Origin: Microbacterium sp. ProA8
Lineage (GTDB): Bacteria > Actinomycetota > Actinomycetes > Actinomycetales > Microbacteriaceae
Length of the DNA stretch: 64,000 nt
Assembly: GCF_039905635.1 (NCBI RefSeq)
Contig: NZ_CP157000.1
Coordinates: 496,001 to 560,000 of the forward strand
Direction: 5' to 3'
Below the pieces are notes generated by a model, which saw nothing but the letters and a program-made list of their open reading frames with translations, was not told the origin of the DNA and searched no databases. Shown here in pieces: positions 43,969-52,406 of this stretch. The position numbers and the translations under genes were made by a program. The number at the start of each line of letters is the position of its first letter. Positions within the stretch are counted from its first letter, which is position 1.

Positions 43969-45039
43969 TCACTTCCGGGGCGCGGCGATCGATCCGCGGT
44001 CGACGAAGCGCGTCGGCATGACAATGGTCCGCGCCGGCGCATCCGGGGCCTCGATGCGTTCGAGCAGCGTCCGCATCGCGGTCGCGCCGAGGGCTCCGGC
44101 ATCCTGATATCTCGTCGAGACGCCCGGCTGCACCATGCTCATCCACGGGGCGTCGTCGAAGCCCGCCAGGCTCACATCCGACGGGATGCCGAGGCCCAGT
44201 GCCGCCGCGGCGCGCCAGGTTCCCTCGGTGAGCACGTTGTTGGCCGCGAACACCGCAGTCGGACGATCGGCGCGCGAAAGGATGCGCTCGGCCGCGGCCT
44301 GGGCCTCGCCGGCATCCCATCCCGCCTGCACGATGAGCGACTCGTCCACGCGCACCCCGCGGGCCGCCAGCGCGTCGAGATACCCCTGCTGGCGCTCCTC
44401 ACCGGTGGTCCACTCGGTCTCGTCGATCAGCAGGGCGATGCGCTCATGGCCGGCGGCCAGCAGCCGCATCGTGGTGTCGTGCGCCGCCGCCCGGTTGTCG
44501 ACGACGACCGCGTCGCTCTCTTCGGTGTCGAATCGGCGGTCGACCTCGATGAGGGGCACGCCGATGCGGCTGAGGAAGCCGCTCAGCTCTCGTGAGACCG
44601 GCGTCGCGATGACGCCCGACACGCGGGACGCCACGAGCACCTCGGCGGCCTCGAGCTCGTCGGCGCCGTCACCGCGCAGATCGACCATCACGAGGGTGCG
44701 GCCGTGCGCGCGCGCCTCTTCGCCGATGCCCGAGGCGAGCTCGGCGTAGAAGACGTTGCGCAGGTCCGAGACGAGCACGCCGACCGAGCGGCTGGTGCGC
44801 TGCTTGAGGGCGCGGGCCGTGACGTCGACCACGTAGCCGAGTTCCTTCGCGACCGCGCGCACGCGTTCGCGCACCTCCGGGGCCGCATACCCGTTGCCCG
44901 ACATCGCCCGCGAGGCGGTGGAGCGCGAGACCCCGGCGGCGTCGGCGACCTCGCGGATCGTCGGGCGCGCGAACGGGGCACGCCGTTCGGTCACGACTCC
45001 TGCGTCACCGTCACGGCCGGCGGCCGTCTCCGCGCTCAC
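43969..45039 (-). CDS. LacI-family regulator of the glycan-use block
   Basis: The 356-residue protein has a LacI helix-turn-helix (about 25-75: TIREVADAAGVSRSTASRAMSG) and the periplasmic-binding-like sensor with SVGVLVSDLRNVFYAELASG, GVIATPVSREL, LLAAGHERIALLI and LAGFDDAPW. The GTG at 45039 overlaps the stop of the metallo-beta-lactamase gene (GTGA). It is encoded within the operon it probably controls through the TGTGACAWCGTTCCCA sites at 48695 and 43004. The inducer is likely a mono- or disaccharide. Confidence 0.9.
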   Translation of the reverse strand: MSAETAAGRDGDAGVVTERRAPFARPTIREVADAAGVSRSTASRAMSGNGYAAPEVRERVRAVAKELGYVVDVTARALKQRTSRSVGVLVSDLRNVFYAELASGIGEEARAHGRTLVMVDLRGDGADELEAAEVLVASRVSGVIATPVSRELSGFLSRIGVPLIEVDRRFDTEESDAVVVDNRAAAHDTTMRLLAAGHERIALLIDETEWTTGEERQQGYLDALAARGVRVDESLIVQAGWDAGEAQAAAERILSRADRPTAVFAANNVLTEGTWRAAAALGLGIPSDVSLAGFDDAPWMSMVQPGVSTRYQDAGALGATAMRTLLERIEAPDAPARTIVMPTRFVDRGSIAAPRK

Positions 45040-46901
45040 GACGACGCCTTCGCCGACGACGGACCCTGCGACACGTCGAGGAGTGCTTCGGCGTGTTGCC
45101 CGAGTCGAAGGTCGCCGATGGCGACGTCGATCGCGATCCGCTGGCGGCGCCCGGAGGACGCGGGGGTCACGGTCAGCTGCACAGAGGACTCCTCGCCGGG
45201 TCCGAGGTCTATCTCGAACTCTTGCCCGGACGAGCGCCAGCCTAGCGGGAGGACGGGCGTGATCCGGGCTCGTGCCGGCTGGGGAAGCGGATTGCGCACC
45301 CGCACCGTGTAGGCCGCCGACTCGCCCGCGACGGCGCGGCGCCGGTAGGGGAGCAGCCGGGCGGTCTGCCCGGCGGGGCCGATGGCCAGGGCGTCTTCGG
45401 GAAGAAGCCGCTCGTGGAGGTCGTCGACGAAGCGTCCTGACTGTTCGAGGTAGTGGAGGTACTCCTCGTCGGCCCATCGCGGATCCCAGTGGCCCCCCGC
45501 CATGAGGCCGGGCGCGATGCGGCGGTAGAGCGCGGCGCTCTGCACGTAGTCGCCGAGCCGGAACAGGTTCCGGTACTGGTAGTTCATGATGTCGCGCCGG
45601 CCGTCGCGGCCGCCGAGGCCCTCCTGCTGGTCGCCGGTGAACGCGACGTTCACGCCGTCGATCCGCATCTCGTACGCGACGGCATACAGGGTGTGGCCGG
45701 GCTGCTCGTGCGCCGTGATCGTGTACTCGTTCCAGGTGAACGCTTCGCCGAGCGGCAGCACACGGTCGGCGACGATCGGGTCGTACCACTGGCACGGGAG
45801 GTCTTCCAGCCACGGATCGGCCATCGTCGGCGCCACGTTCTCGGGGATCCACAGCTGCGTTCCCTCCACCTCGCGCAGCAGCGGCATCCCGGCGATGTGG
45901 TCGTCGTGATAGTGGGTGGGCAGCGCCACGCTGATCCGCGTCACGCCGTACAGTTCGCGCAGCGCCGGCAGCGAGGCGAGCCACGGCCGGCGGGCGGCGC
46001 GCTCCTGGCCGAGCACCAGGCCGGTGGTCATGTCGTAGCCGTAGTCGACGATGAGCGCCTCGCCCGTCTCGGACAGCACGACGTACGAGCACGAGATCGA
46101 GGTGCGGTTCAGCAGCAGGTGCGGCGTGAGGGCGATGAACGGGTCTTCCAGGCGGGCGCGCAGGTCCCAGGGATACGAGCGGCGCGAATCCACGTACTCC
46201 TGCATGGTCTGCGCGAGCAGCTCGAGCGCATGGTCGGGGTCGCGCATCACGTCACCGTGCGAGGGCGCGATCGCCGACAGGTGATAGCGGTGCAGCAGGA
46301 GCGCGCTCAGCACCGTCATCGCCGGACCCTCGGTCTGCGTGTACGACCACTGCGTCGCCGCGAGCGACCACACCTTGCCCGGCGAATGGACGAGGTCGCC
46401 GGTGAACGCCAGGCGCTCGCCGTCGCGGTCGAGCAGGTAGCTCACCGAGCCGATCGTGTGGCCCGGCGTCGGCAGCACGAACAGTGCGACACCCGCGGCC
46501 GAGACCGTGCGGTACTCGGGCACGCCGGCGTGCACCGGCACCGATTCGAGGAGCGAGAACCGGTCCTGCCGCAGGTTGTAGTCGTTGTCGAGCTGGCGCC
46601 CCTCCCACATCTCCTCGACGCGATCGAACAGCTCGCGCTCGACCGGCGGCACGTGGATCCGCGCGCCGTGCGCGGCCGCCAGGGGGAGCCCCTGCCCCTG
46701 GTCGCGATGGTGGTGCGTCATGAAGACGTCGGTGATGCGACGGATGCCGAGCCCGGCGAGGTGCGAGAGCGCCACGCCGGATCCGAAGTCGACGGCGACG
46801 GCGTCGCGCTCCCCGGCCGGTGAGTCAGGGTCGACGATGAGGTACACGTGGCACGTGTCGGCGATGCGCCACACGCCGCGCGCGACCGCCGTCACGTTCA
46901 T
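45036..46901 (-). CDS. Protein with two tandem metallo-beta-lactamase-fold domains
   Basis: The 621-residue protein carries two MBL domains. Domain 1 (about 1-240) has the metal motif TDVFMTHHHRDQG, a downstream GHTIGSVSYL and FTGDLVH. Domain 2 (about 270-500) has ALPTHYHDDHIAGMP, QPGHTLYAV and FTGDQQEGLGG. Both retain His and Asp ligands, with DQ in the first and DH in the second. The last 110 residues form a beta domain like those that bind carbohydrate or serve as NEW3-type modules. No signal peptide is seen. It is coupled by ATGA/GTGA overlaps to the glycosidase upstream and LacI downstream. I know no standard sugar-catabolic role for such a protein. Confidence 0.82.
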   Translation of the reverse strand: MNVTAVARGVWRIADTCHVYLIVDPDSPAGERDAVAVDFGSGVALSHLAGLGIRRITDVFMTHHHRDQGQGLPLAAAHGARIHVPPVERELFDRVEEMWEGRQLDNDYNLRQDRFSLLESVPVHAGVPEYRTVSAAGVALFVLPTPGHTIGSVSYLLDRDGERLAFTGDLVHSPGKVWSLAATQWSYTQTEGPAMTVLSALLLHRYHLSAIAPSHGDVMRDPDHALELLAQTMQEYVDSRRSYPWDLRARLEDPFIALTPHLLLNRTSISCSYVVLSETGEALIVDYGYDMTTGLVLGQERAARRPWLASLPALRELYGVTRISVALPTHYHDDHIAGMPLLREVEGTQLWIPENVAPTMADPWLEDLPCQWYDPIVADRVLPLGEAFTWNEYTITAHEQPGHTLYAVAYEMRIDGVNVAFTGDQQEGLGGRDGRRDIMNYQYRNLFRLGDYVQSAALYRRIAPGLMAGGHWDPRWADEEYLHYLEQSGRFVDDLHERLLPEDALAIGPAGQTARLLPYRRRAVAGESAAYTVRVRNPLPQPARARITPVLPLGWRSSGQEFEIDLGPGEESSVQLTVTPASSGRRQRIAIDVAIGDLRLGQHAEALLDVSQGPSSAKASS

Positions 46902-48682
46902 TCCAGTCGCTTCCGGTACTCGTCCCAGGTGCGACCGATGAGCGAGAGGTGTTCGCGATCGATCGGCTCACCGTCGCGGACGTGCTCGAGGTAGTAGAGG
47001 GCGGGGACGCCCAGCCCGGCCTGCGTCTCGGCGTAGTCGAGCCACTCCGCGCGGTTGGGCATCGGCCACTGGTCGGTGTCGACCGGATACCCGGGAAGCA
47101 CCCCCGAGACGATCTCGAACCGTGCGCGCAGCTGGGCCGCCACCGACACCGGCCGGCCGGTGACGTCGTGCTCGAGGACGTCGTTCGTGCGCACCATGTC
47201 GGTGACGTCGCCGAACGAGGGGTGCACGGTGTGGGTGATGACGAGGGCGTCGGGCTTGATCGACTTGGCCGTGGTGCGGATGCGGGCCACCAGGCGGTGC
47301 AGGGCGGCGACGCCCCACACGCCATCGCTGTCGGGCGCGGAGCGCAGCATCGTGCCGCTGGGCGCGCGCTGGGTGAAGTCCACCTTGAACCCGTCGGCGT
47401 CGAGTCCCTCGGGGGACAGGAGTCGCTCGACGATCGCGTCGAGGTGGGCGAGGTAGGCGGGGCTGCCCGGGTCGACCGCGATCGGCCGGCCTGCGGCATC
47501 CGTCACGCACTCGTCGGGCGGAAGCCCCTCCGGATCCCAGGCCTTCCACCAGAGCAGCACGCGCCGGCCCTGGGCGTGCTGGTCGGCGATCCAGCCCCGC
47601 AGGTCGGGCCAGGCGTCGGTGTCGGGCTCGGCGGTGCCGTACTGCGCCTGCCACCGGTCGTCGATGACGACCGTGCCCGGATCGAGGGATGCCGCGGCCA
47701 GCGTGCCGAGGAACTCGTCGTACGTCTCCTGGCGGCAGAGGTCGGGGGCCCAGCCGTCCTTGCCGGCACGGGCGACCTGGGCGCCCCAGCCGCAGAAGAT
47801 GGGCTCGAGCCACCACGGCTGGATCGCCGGCGCCGTCTCGGAAGCGCACCCGGTGCGGACGAGGTCGTCGCGGTACAGCTCCAGCGCGTGGGCAGGCGAG
47901 TCGACGGGCTGCACCACCACAGTGGGCGAACGCCAGACGCCGTCGACCGAGGTATGGCCCTCGTGGGCGAGCCGCAGCAGACCGCCGCCGTCGACCGGGT
48001 CGAAGCGCATCGTGGTGAAGCGCAGCTGCTCGACCGGCGCGCGCAGCCATGTCGCGAGCCACGGGCCCGGCCCGGGGGAGAAGGCGTCGGTCGCGGGGTC
48101 GCGGCCGAAGGCGAGCGCGAGCGGCGGCGGCGAGAACACGCCATTGAGGCGCCCGGGGTCGGCGTCGCCGACCACGCCGAGCGAGGCCGCCGACCACACG
48201 GGGCGGACGAAGGCGACGGGCTCGGTGGGGCTCGGCACGTAGAGCGACTGCGCGTCGAAGCCCGAGCGGAAGGTGCCGCTCGCGCCGGTGGGCAGGATGC
48301 CGTCGCCGCCGAGGATCGTGACATCGGTGAGCTCGCCCACGCCCCGGGTCTCGAGCGTGATCTCCACGGCGTCCGTCGTGCAGCGCAGCTCGAGCAGGCG
48401 CTCGTCCCACGCGCTGGACTCCGTGCGGATGGTCACGACGACGGCATCCGGCTCGGTGCGCACCTCGGGTTCGCCGACGCTCATGGCCTCGTCGCGCGCG
48501 GTGCGGCTGTGCGCGCTCGACAGCGCGCAGATCCGCATCCACCGCGCGCCTTCGGCATCGCTCAGTTCGAGGTACGGCGAGGTCGTCACGCCGCGGGGGC
48601 CGGTGCGCCAAGAGAGCGAATAACCGGCTCCGTGAACGGTCTGTCGACCGGAGTCACTCGTCAGCGAGGGAGTGGAACTCAT
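46898..48682 (-). CDS. GH36/GH31-like retaining alpha-glycosidase
   Basis: The 594-residue protein has an N-terminal beta-sandwich region (about 1-270) and a TIM barrel (about 280-570) with TVVIDDRWQAQYG, RVLLWWKAWDPEG and DADGFKVDFTQR. The Asp of KVD is the expected nucleophile of the GH-D/GH31 type. It likely cleaves alpha-galactosides or related alpha-glycosides in the cytoplasm, as no signal peptide is present. It is first of the four-gene operon and its stop overlaps the next start. The LacI-type site at 48695-48710 lies 13 bases upstream of the ATG, where it would block transcription. The exact GH family needs a profile search. Confidence 0.75.
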   Translation of the reverse strand: MSSTPSLTSDSGRQTVHGAGYSLSWRTGPRGVTTSPYLELSDAEGARWMRICALSSAHSRTARDEAMSVGEPEVRTEPDAVVVTIRTESSAWDERLLELRCTTDAVEITLETRGVGELTDVTILGGDGILPTGASGTFRSGFDAQSLYVPSPTEPVAFVRPVWSAASLGVVGDADPGRLNGVFSPPPLALAFGRDPATDAFSPGPGPWLATWLRAPVEQLRFTTMRFDPVDGGGLLRLAHEGHTSVDGVWRSPTVVVQPVDSPAHALELYRDDLVRTGCASETAPAIQPWWLEPIFCGWGAQVARAGKDGWAPDLCRQETYDEFLGTLAAASLDPGTVVIDDRWQAQYGTAEPDTDAWPDLRGWIADQHAQGRRVLLWWKAWDPEGLPPDECVTDAAGRPIAVDPGSPAYLAHLDAIVERLLSPEGLDADGFKVDFTQRAPSGTMLRSAPDSDGVWGVAALHRLVARIRTTAKSIKPDALVITHTVHPSFGDVTDMVRTNDVLEHDVTGRPVSVAAQLRARFEIVSGVLPGYPVDTDQWPMPNRAEWLDYAETQAGLGVPALYYLEHVRDGEPIDREHLSLIGRTWDEYRKRLE

Positions 48683-48694
48683 GTCCCCAGTCTA

Positions 48695-48710
48695 TGTGAC
48701 AACGTTCCCA
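48695..48710. promoter_or_regulatory. LacI-type operator TGTGACAACGTTCCCA upstream of glycosidase operon
   Basis: It is nearly identical to the site at 43004 and lies just before the glycosidase start. The AACGTT core is palindromic and a short GCGCTGGGA follows. Confidence 0.72.
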
Positions 48711-48989
48711 GGCGCTGGGAGCCGAGGGGATTCACAGGCCGGCACGCGTCGTCGCGCGGTCATGCGTCTGCCGCGTTCGTCGCGGTTCGGGTACGTGGCC
48801 GCCGGTCGAGGAGCATCCGCGGCCCCAGCCGCCCTTCGAGGACCACTGGCGCCGGTGCAAGGCCCTTTCCTCGCCGCATGGCGGCGGCTTTACTGTCGCC
48901 ATGATGGGCAGGTCTGCGCACGGTCGTGACGCGCGAGCACGGGGGCACCGCCGTGCCGTGGAAGGGCAGGCGCAGGGAAGGGCGCCGAC
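48711..48989. other. Gene-free interval
   Basis: Between the divergent glycosidase and ceramidase-like genes I see no convincing coding frame beyond the operator. Small open frames exist on both strands but lack ribosome sites and codon bias. Confidence 0.6.
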
Positions 48990-50309
48990 GTGGCCGTGAC
49001 TGCCGGAACGGCGCGGGCCGCGATCACGCCGCCGATCGGCATCCCGCTCTCCGGTTTCGTGGGGCGCGGCGTCGCGACGGACCTGCACGACGACCTCTGG
49101 GCCACCGTGCTCGTGCTCGCCGACGACCGTTCGCCGGGCGACACCCGACACGCCCTTGTGACCCTCGACCTCATCGGCCTCTACAGCGATGAGCTCGTGG
49201 CGGCGCTCAAAGAGTCGGTGCGTGCGGCGACAGGGATCCCGCCCGAGCGCGTGTTCCTGTCTTGCAGCCACACGCACTACGGCCCGGTGGTCGCCGAGAC
49301 GGGCGACATGCCCGGCGGTCGGCACCCGCTCGCCGCGGCCTATCGGGAACATCTCAGCGACGCCGTCGCGCGGTGTGTGCGCGTCGCAGACGCAGCCCGT
49401 GTCGCCGTCGACGTGCGTGTCGCCACGGGTGAGGTGCCGCTCGGCGTCAACCGCCGCAAGCCAGGACCGGACGGTTCGATCGAGCTCGCCCCGAACCCTG
49501 ACGGGCACGTCGATGCGGAACTCTCCGTCGTCCGTTTCGACGCCGCCGAGGGCCGAGGGCGGGGAGGGCGCGTCGCGACGCTCATCTCGTACGCGTGTCA
49601 CCCGTCTTCGCTCGAGAGCTCGGTGCGCAGCATCAGTGCCGACTTCCCCGGCATCCTTCGCGACGAGGTCGAGCGTTCGGCAGGAGGGCGGGCGCTGTTC
49701 GTCCAGGGTGCGGCCGGCGACATCGATCCTCCCGACAAGCGGCCGGACTGGGCGCGTCCGCAGCAGATCGGCGCGGCACTGGGATCAGCGGCGATCCGAC
49801 TCGGCGCTTCGGCGGCAACGACCCCGTCCGCTCCGCTCGCGTCGCGACGCCGGCGGGTCGCACTCGCGCGCCGGGGTGCGGCATCCGTCACCGACGCCGA
49901 GGCAGCCGTCGCCGAACTGCGTGCGCTCGACGCGACGCCTGGTGCGAGCGGCCCGGCGACCTGGTGGCGCGAGTTGCGGGTCTCCGAGGGCGAGGCGGTG
50001 CTCGCGGCGCTGCGCGACGGTCGGGCGCCGACGATCGACGCCGACATCTCGGCGTTGCGGATCGGCGATGTCGCCCTGGCGTTCGTTCCTGCAGAGCTGT
50101 TCAGCGAGCTGGGTGTCGCGATCAAACGGCGCTCGTCCGCGCCGGTGACGCTCGTCGTCGGGTACACCGACGGCGCGCTCTGGTACGTGCCGCCGCGGCA
50201 CGCCTACGAGGAGGGCGGCTACGAGGTCGTCGACGCCTGCCGTGTCGCGCCCGGCGCGGGTGAGGAGCTCGTCGATCGCGTCCTCGCGCTGCTGCACGAG
50301 CTGTTCTGA
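48990..50309 (+). CDS. Neutral/alkaline ceramidase-like protein (cytoplasmic, single domain)
   Basis: The 439-residue protein resembles the N-terminal catalytic domain of neutral/alkaline ceramidases. It has an opening GTARAAITPPIGIPLSGF, the zinc-site motif SCSHTHYGP, ISYACHPSSL and VQGAAGDIDPPD. Ceramidases hydrolyse the amide of ceramide, but short actinobacterial members lack a signal peptide, as here, and their substrates are not established. The start is a GTG at 48990 after GGGAAGGG. It stands alone. The C-terminal immunoglobulin-like domain of full ceramidases is missing. Confidence 0.8.
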   Translation: MAVTAGTARAAITPPIGIPLSGFVGRGVATDLHDDLWATVLVLADDRSPGDTRHALVTLDLIGLYSDELVAALKESVRAATGIPPERVFLSCSHTHYGPVVAETGDMPGGRHPLAAAYREHLSDAVARCVRVADAARVAVDVRVATGEVPLGVNRRKPGPDGSIELAPNPDGHVDAELSVVRFDAAEGRGRGGRVATLISYACHPSSLESSVRSISADFPGILRDEVERSAGGRALFVQGAAGDIDPPDKRPDWARPQQIGAALGSAAIRLGASAATTPSAPLASRRRRVALARRGAASVTDAEAAVAELRALDATPGASGPATWWRELRVSEGEAVLAALRDGRAPTIDADISALRIGDVALAFVPAELFSELGVAIKRRSSAPVTLVVGYTDGALWYVPPRHAYEEGGYEVVDACRVAPGAGEELVDRVLALLHELF

Positions 50310-50359
50310 GGCGGGTGCGTCGCCGAGCCCACGACGTCCTCCCCCCGCGGGTTCTGCTG

Positions 50360-51004
50360 TCAGAGGCGTTCGGCGAGCACGACGCCTTGCGGGTGCTTCT
50401 CCGTCGCGCGCGGCTCTCGGTCGAGCACCGCGGTCACACGGAAGCCGGCCTGTCGCAGGGCATCCCGCACGTACGGCGTGTGATGGAGGTAGGCGATCAG
50501 GTCGACGTCATGCCCGTACGGCTTGTCGAGCCGGCGCTGCCCGGTACCCGCTTGGAAGCCGAGAAGAAGCAGCCCGCCCGGCCGAAGCACGCGATGGAAC
50601 GCGGAGTACACCACCCCGAGCCGATGCGGCGGGGTATGGATCGTCGAGTACCAGGCCAGCACGCCGTCGAACCGCTCATCGGCGAAGGGAAGCTCGGCGC
50701 TGTCGGCGGCGACGAGTTCGAGCTCGGGATGCCGCGACCTGGCCTCGGCGAGCATCGCCGGGGAGAGATCGCTGCCCGAGATCACGAGCTCCGGGTCGAG
50801 CGACAACAGGTGCGAGATCATGCGCCCCGTCCCACACCCGGCGTCGAGCACTGTCGCCGGCCGGGACTCGAGCTCCTCGACGAAGTGCTGCACCATCGCC
50901 AGCTCGGGGGCGGCCTCGTACCGCGTGTCGGGCAGCATCTCGGCATAGCTGGCGGCCACCTCGTCATAAGCCGTGCGCGTGCGCTCGACGTCGGCCGAGG
51001 TCAT
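50360..51004 (-). CDS. Class I SAM-dependent methyltransferase
   Basis: The 214-residue protein has the methyltransferase Rossmann signature: motif I VLDAGCGTGRMISHLL (about 45-60), a GSDLSPAMLAEA acidic loop, DSAELPFADERFDGVLAWYS and FHRVLRPGGLLLLGF. The substrate cannot be told. Its ATG overlaps the stop of the inositol-monophosphatase-like gene, so they form a two-gene operon. Confidence 0.9.
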   Translation of the reverse strand: MTSADVERTRTAYDEVAASYAEMLPDTRYEAAPELAMVQHFVEELESRPATVLDAGCGTGRMISHLLSLDPELVISGSDLSPAMLAEARSRHPELELVAADSAELPFADERFDGVLAWYSTIHTPPHRLGVVYSAFHRVLRPGGLLLLGFQAGTGQRRLDKPYGHDVDLIAYLHHTPYVRDALRQAGFRVTAVLDREPRATEKHPQGVVLAERL

Positions 51005-51957
51005 GCGGCGCTCGCCGCCCGCGCCGTTCCGGTTCGCCCGGAATGCAACGACGCGAGCAGAAACCGGTGGGTCTCGTGATCGGCGGCCGCCACCAGCCCC
51101 TGCACGCCGGTGTGGAGTTCGCCGCCGTCGAGATTGGTGAGCACGACGCCGGCGGCACGGCACAGCTCGATCGCCGCGGCCCAATGAACGTTCCCCTTCA
51201 GCTCTCCGCCGGTGACGTAGCCCGCCTGCTGCCCGGTGGCCACCCAGGCCAGGGCGAGCGTCGTCGAGAGGCACTGCGGTCGGAATCGCGCGCGGAACAC
51301 CGGGTCGGCCAAGAGCGGCAGGCCCATCCGATCCGGAAGACGCCGTTCGAGGTTGAGGGCGACCAGCCGAGATGACGCCGTCGGGGTGAGTGCGGTGTCG
51401 TCGTGGCCGGTGCCAGTGTTGGTGCCGGTGTCGTTGCCGGTGTCGTTGCCATTACCCAGCGCCTGGCGCCGCCATGCTTCAACGCCGTCTGTCCAGAACA
51501 CGGACCCGGCCGCCGGGTCCGCGACCGCGGCCGCGGTCGTCGTGCCGTCGATCTCCAAAGCCACGTTGACGCCGAACAGGGGGACACCCGCGGCGAAGTT
51601 GAGGGTTCCGCAGATCGGGTCGACGAGCCAGCGGCGCGAGGATTCGCCGTCGCTCCCGAGCTCCTCACCGACGACGGCGTCATGGGGCCGATGTCGGGTC
51701 AGCACGGCCCGGATCGCCCGTTCCGCCTCGATGTCTGCCGCCGTCGTGAAGTCGACGCCGTCCTTGTCGGTGCGCTCCGGAGCGCTTCCGTAGCGCGCCC
51801 GCGCCACCTCCGCGCCTGCCAACGCGGCGAGCATCGCGACCGCCCCATCAGAAGAACCTGCGTCGGAAGAACTTGCGTTTGAGGAACCTGCGTCGGAAGA
51901 ACCTGCGTCAGAAGAACCTGCGTCGGTAGGTGCGGATCCCATCACGGGCTCAGTCAA
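51001..51957 (-). CDS. Inositol-monophosphatase-like protein with unusual metal motif and repetitive segments
   Basis: The 318-residue protein has the IMPase fold: VVGEELGSD (metal-binding Glu98-Glu99) and WLVDPICGTLNFAAGVPL, where the usual DPIDGT second Asp is Cys116. The C-terminal WD motif is replaced by VHWAAAIEL. Two of the three metal ligands are therefore altered, and sugar-phosphate phosphatase activity is uncertain. I recall actinobacterial relatives with the same Cys. A TTG start at 51957 after GGGGGAGG is preferred; an ATG at 51942 is the alternative. The first 40 residues are a GSSDA-type repeat encoded by a 15-bp minisatellite, and a TGNDTG-rich insertion lies near residues 165-182. 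Confidence 0.75.
   Translation of the reverse strand: MTEPVMGSAPTDAGSSDAGSSDAGSSNASSSDAGSSDGAVAMLAALAGAEVARARYGSAPERTDKDGVDFTTAADIEAERAIRAVLTRHRPHDAVVGEELGSDGESSRRWLVDPICGTLNFAAGVPLFGVNVALEIDGTTTAAAVADPAAGSVFWTDGVEAWRRQALGNGNDTGNDTGTNTGTGHDDTALTPTASSRLVALNLERRLPDRMGLPLLADPVFRARFRPQCLSTTLALAWVATGQQAGYVTGGELKGNVHWAAAIELCRAAGVVLTNLDGGELHTGVQGLVAAADHETHRFLLASLHSGRTGTARAASAA
51851..51925. repeat. Five copies of a 15-bp repeat in the IMPase-like 5' coding region
   Basis: Units of GAAGAACCTGCGTCG type run from 51851 to 51925 and encode GSSDA-like pentapeptides on the minus strand. The length of 15 keeps the reading frame. Confidence 0.9.
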
Positions 51958-51974
51958 GCACGTACCTCCCCCGC

Positions 51975-52135
51975 GGTTCCTCGGCTCGTGCCTGCGGTTT
52001 CTCGGCTCGTGCCTGCGGTTTCTCGGCTCGTGCCTGCGGTTTCTCGGCTCGTGCCTGCGGTTTCTCGGCTCGTGCCTGCGGTTCCTCGGCTCGTGCCTGC
52101 GGTTCCTCGGCTCGTGCCTGCGGTTCCTCGGCCCG
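51975..52135. repeat. Seven-plus copies of a 21-bp tandem repeat upstream of the IMPase-like gene
   Basis: Units start at 51975, 51996, 52017, 52038, 52059, 52080 and 52101, with a partial copy at 52122. Each reads GGTTYCTCGGCTCGTGCCTG plus C. Two variants (TTTC, TTCC) alternate in blocks. The array begins 18 bases upstream of the TTG start and occupies the promoter position. The spacing is two helical turns. It contains the same CCTGCG core as the 15-bp repeat. Confidence 0.92.
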
Positions 52136-52406
52136 CCCGCTGTGCCCGACCGCGGGTTAGGGAGCCGCGGCGTCGCGGTACGTGCCGAGGGAACGTCACG
52201 AGCACAGCGCCAGCCCCGAGCGCGGGCGGTCGGCCGTGCCCGAAGATCAGGTACTCCGACCGCACCGCTCCGAACGCAGTGCCATGAGCGGGCGCGCCCG
52301 TGCGCGTCGATACGACCACTGCGAACGCGAGGGGGCAAAACGGCGCACTACTGGGGGATGAGAAGACGGCGGACGGGCGCAGTGTGAGCAATCCCAGTGG
52401 GAGCGT

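Noticed and set aside
48672..48948. Small open frames on both strands upstream of the ceramidase-like gene
   Set aside because: They overlap the operator and each other, and have neither ribosome sites nor a recognisable protein pattern.
51975..52135. 21-bp repeats considered as replication iterons or CRISPR
   Set aside because: There are no spacers, Rep gene, DnaA cluster or cas genes nearby, and the units sit in a chromosomal gene promoter.
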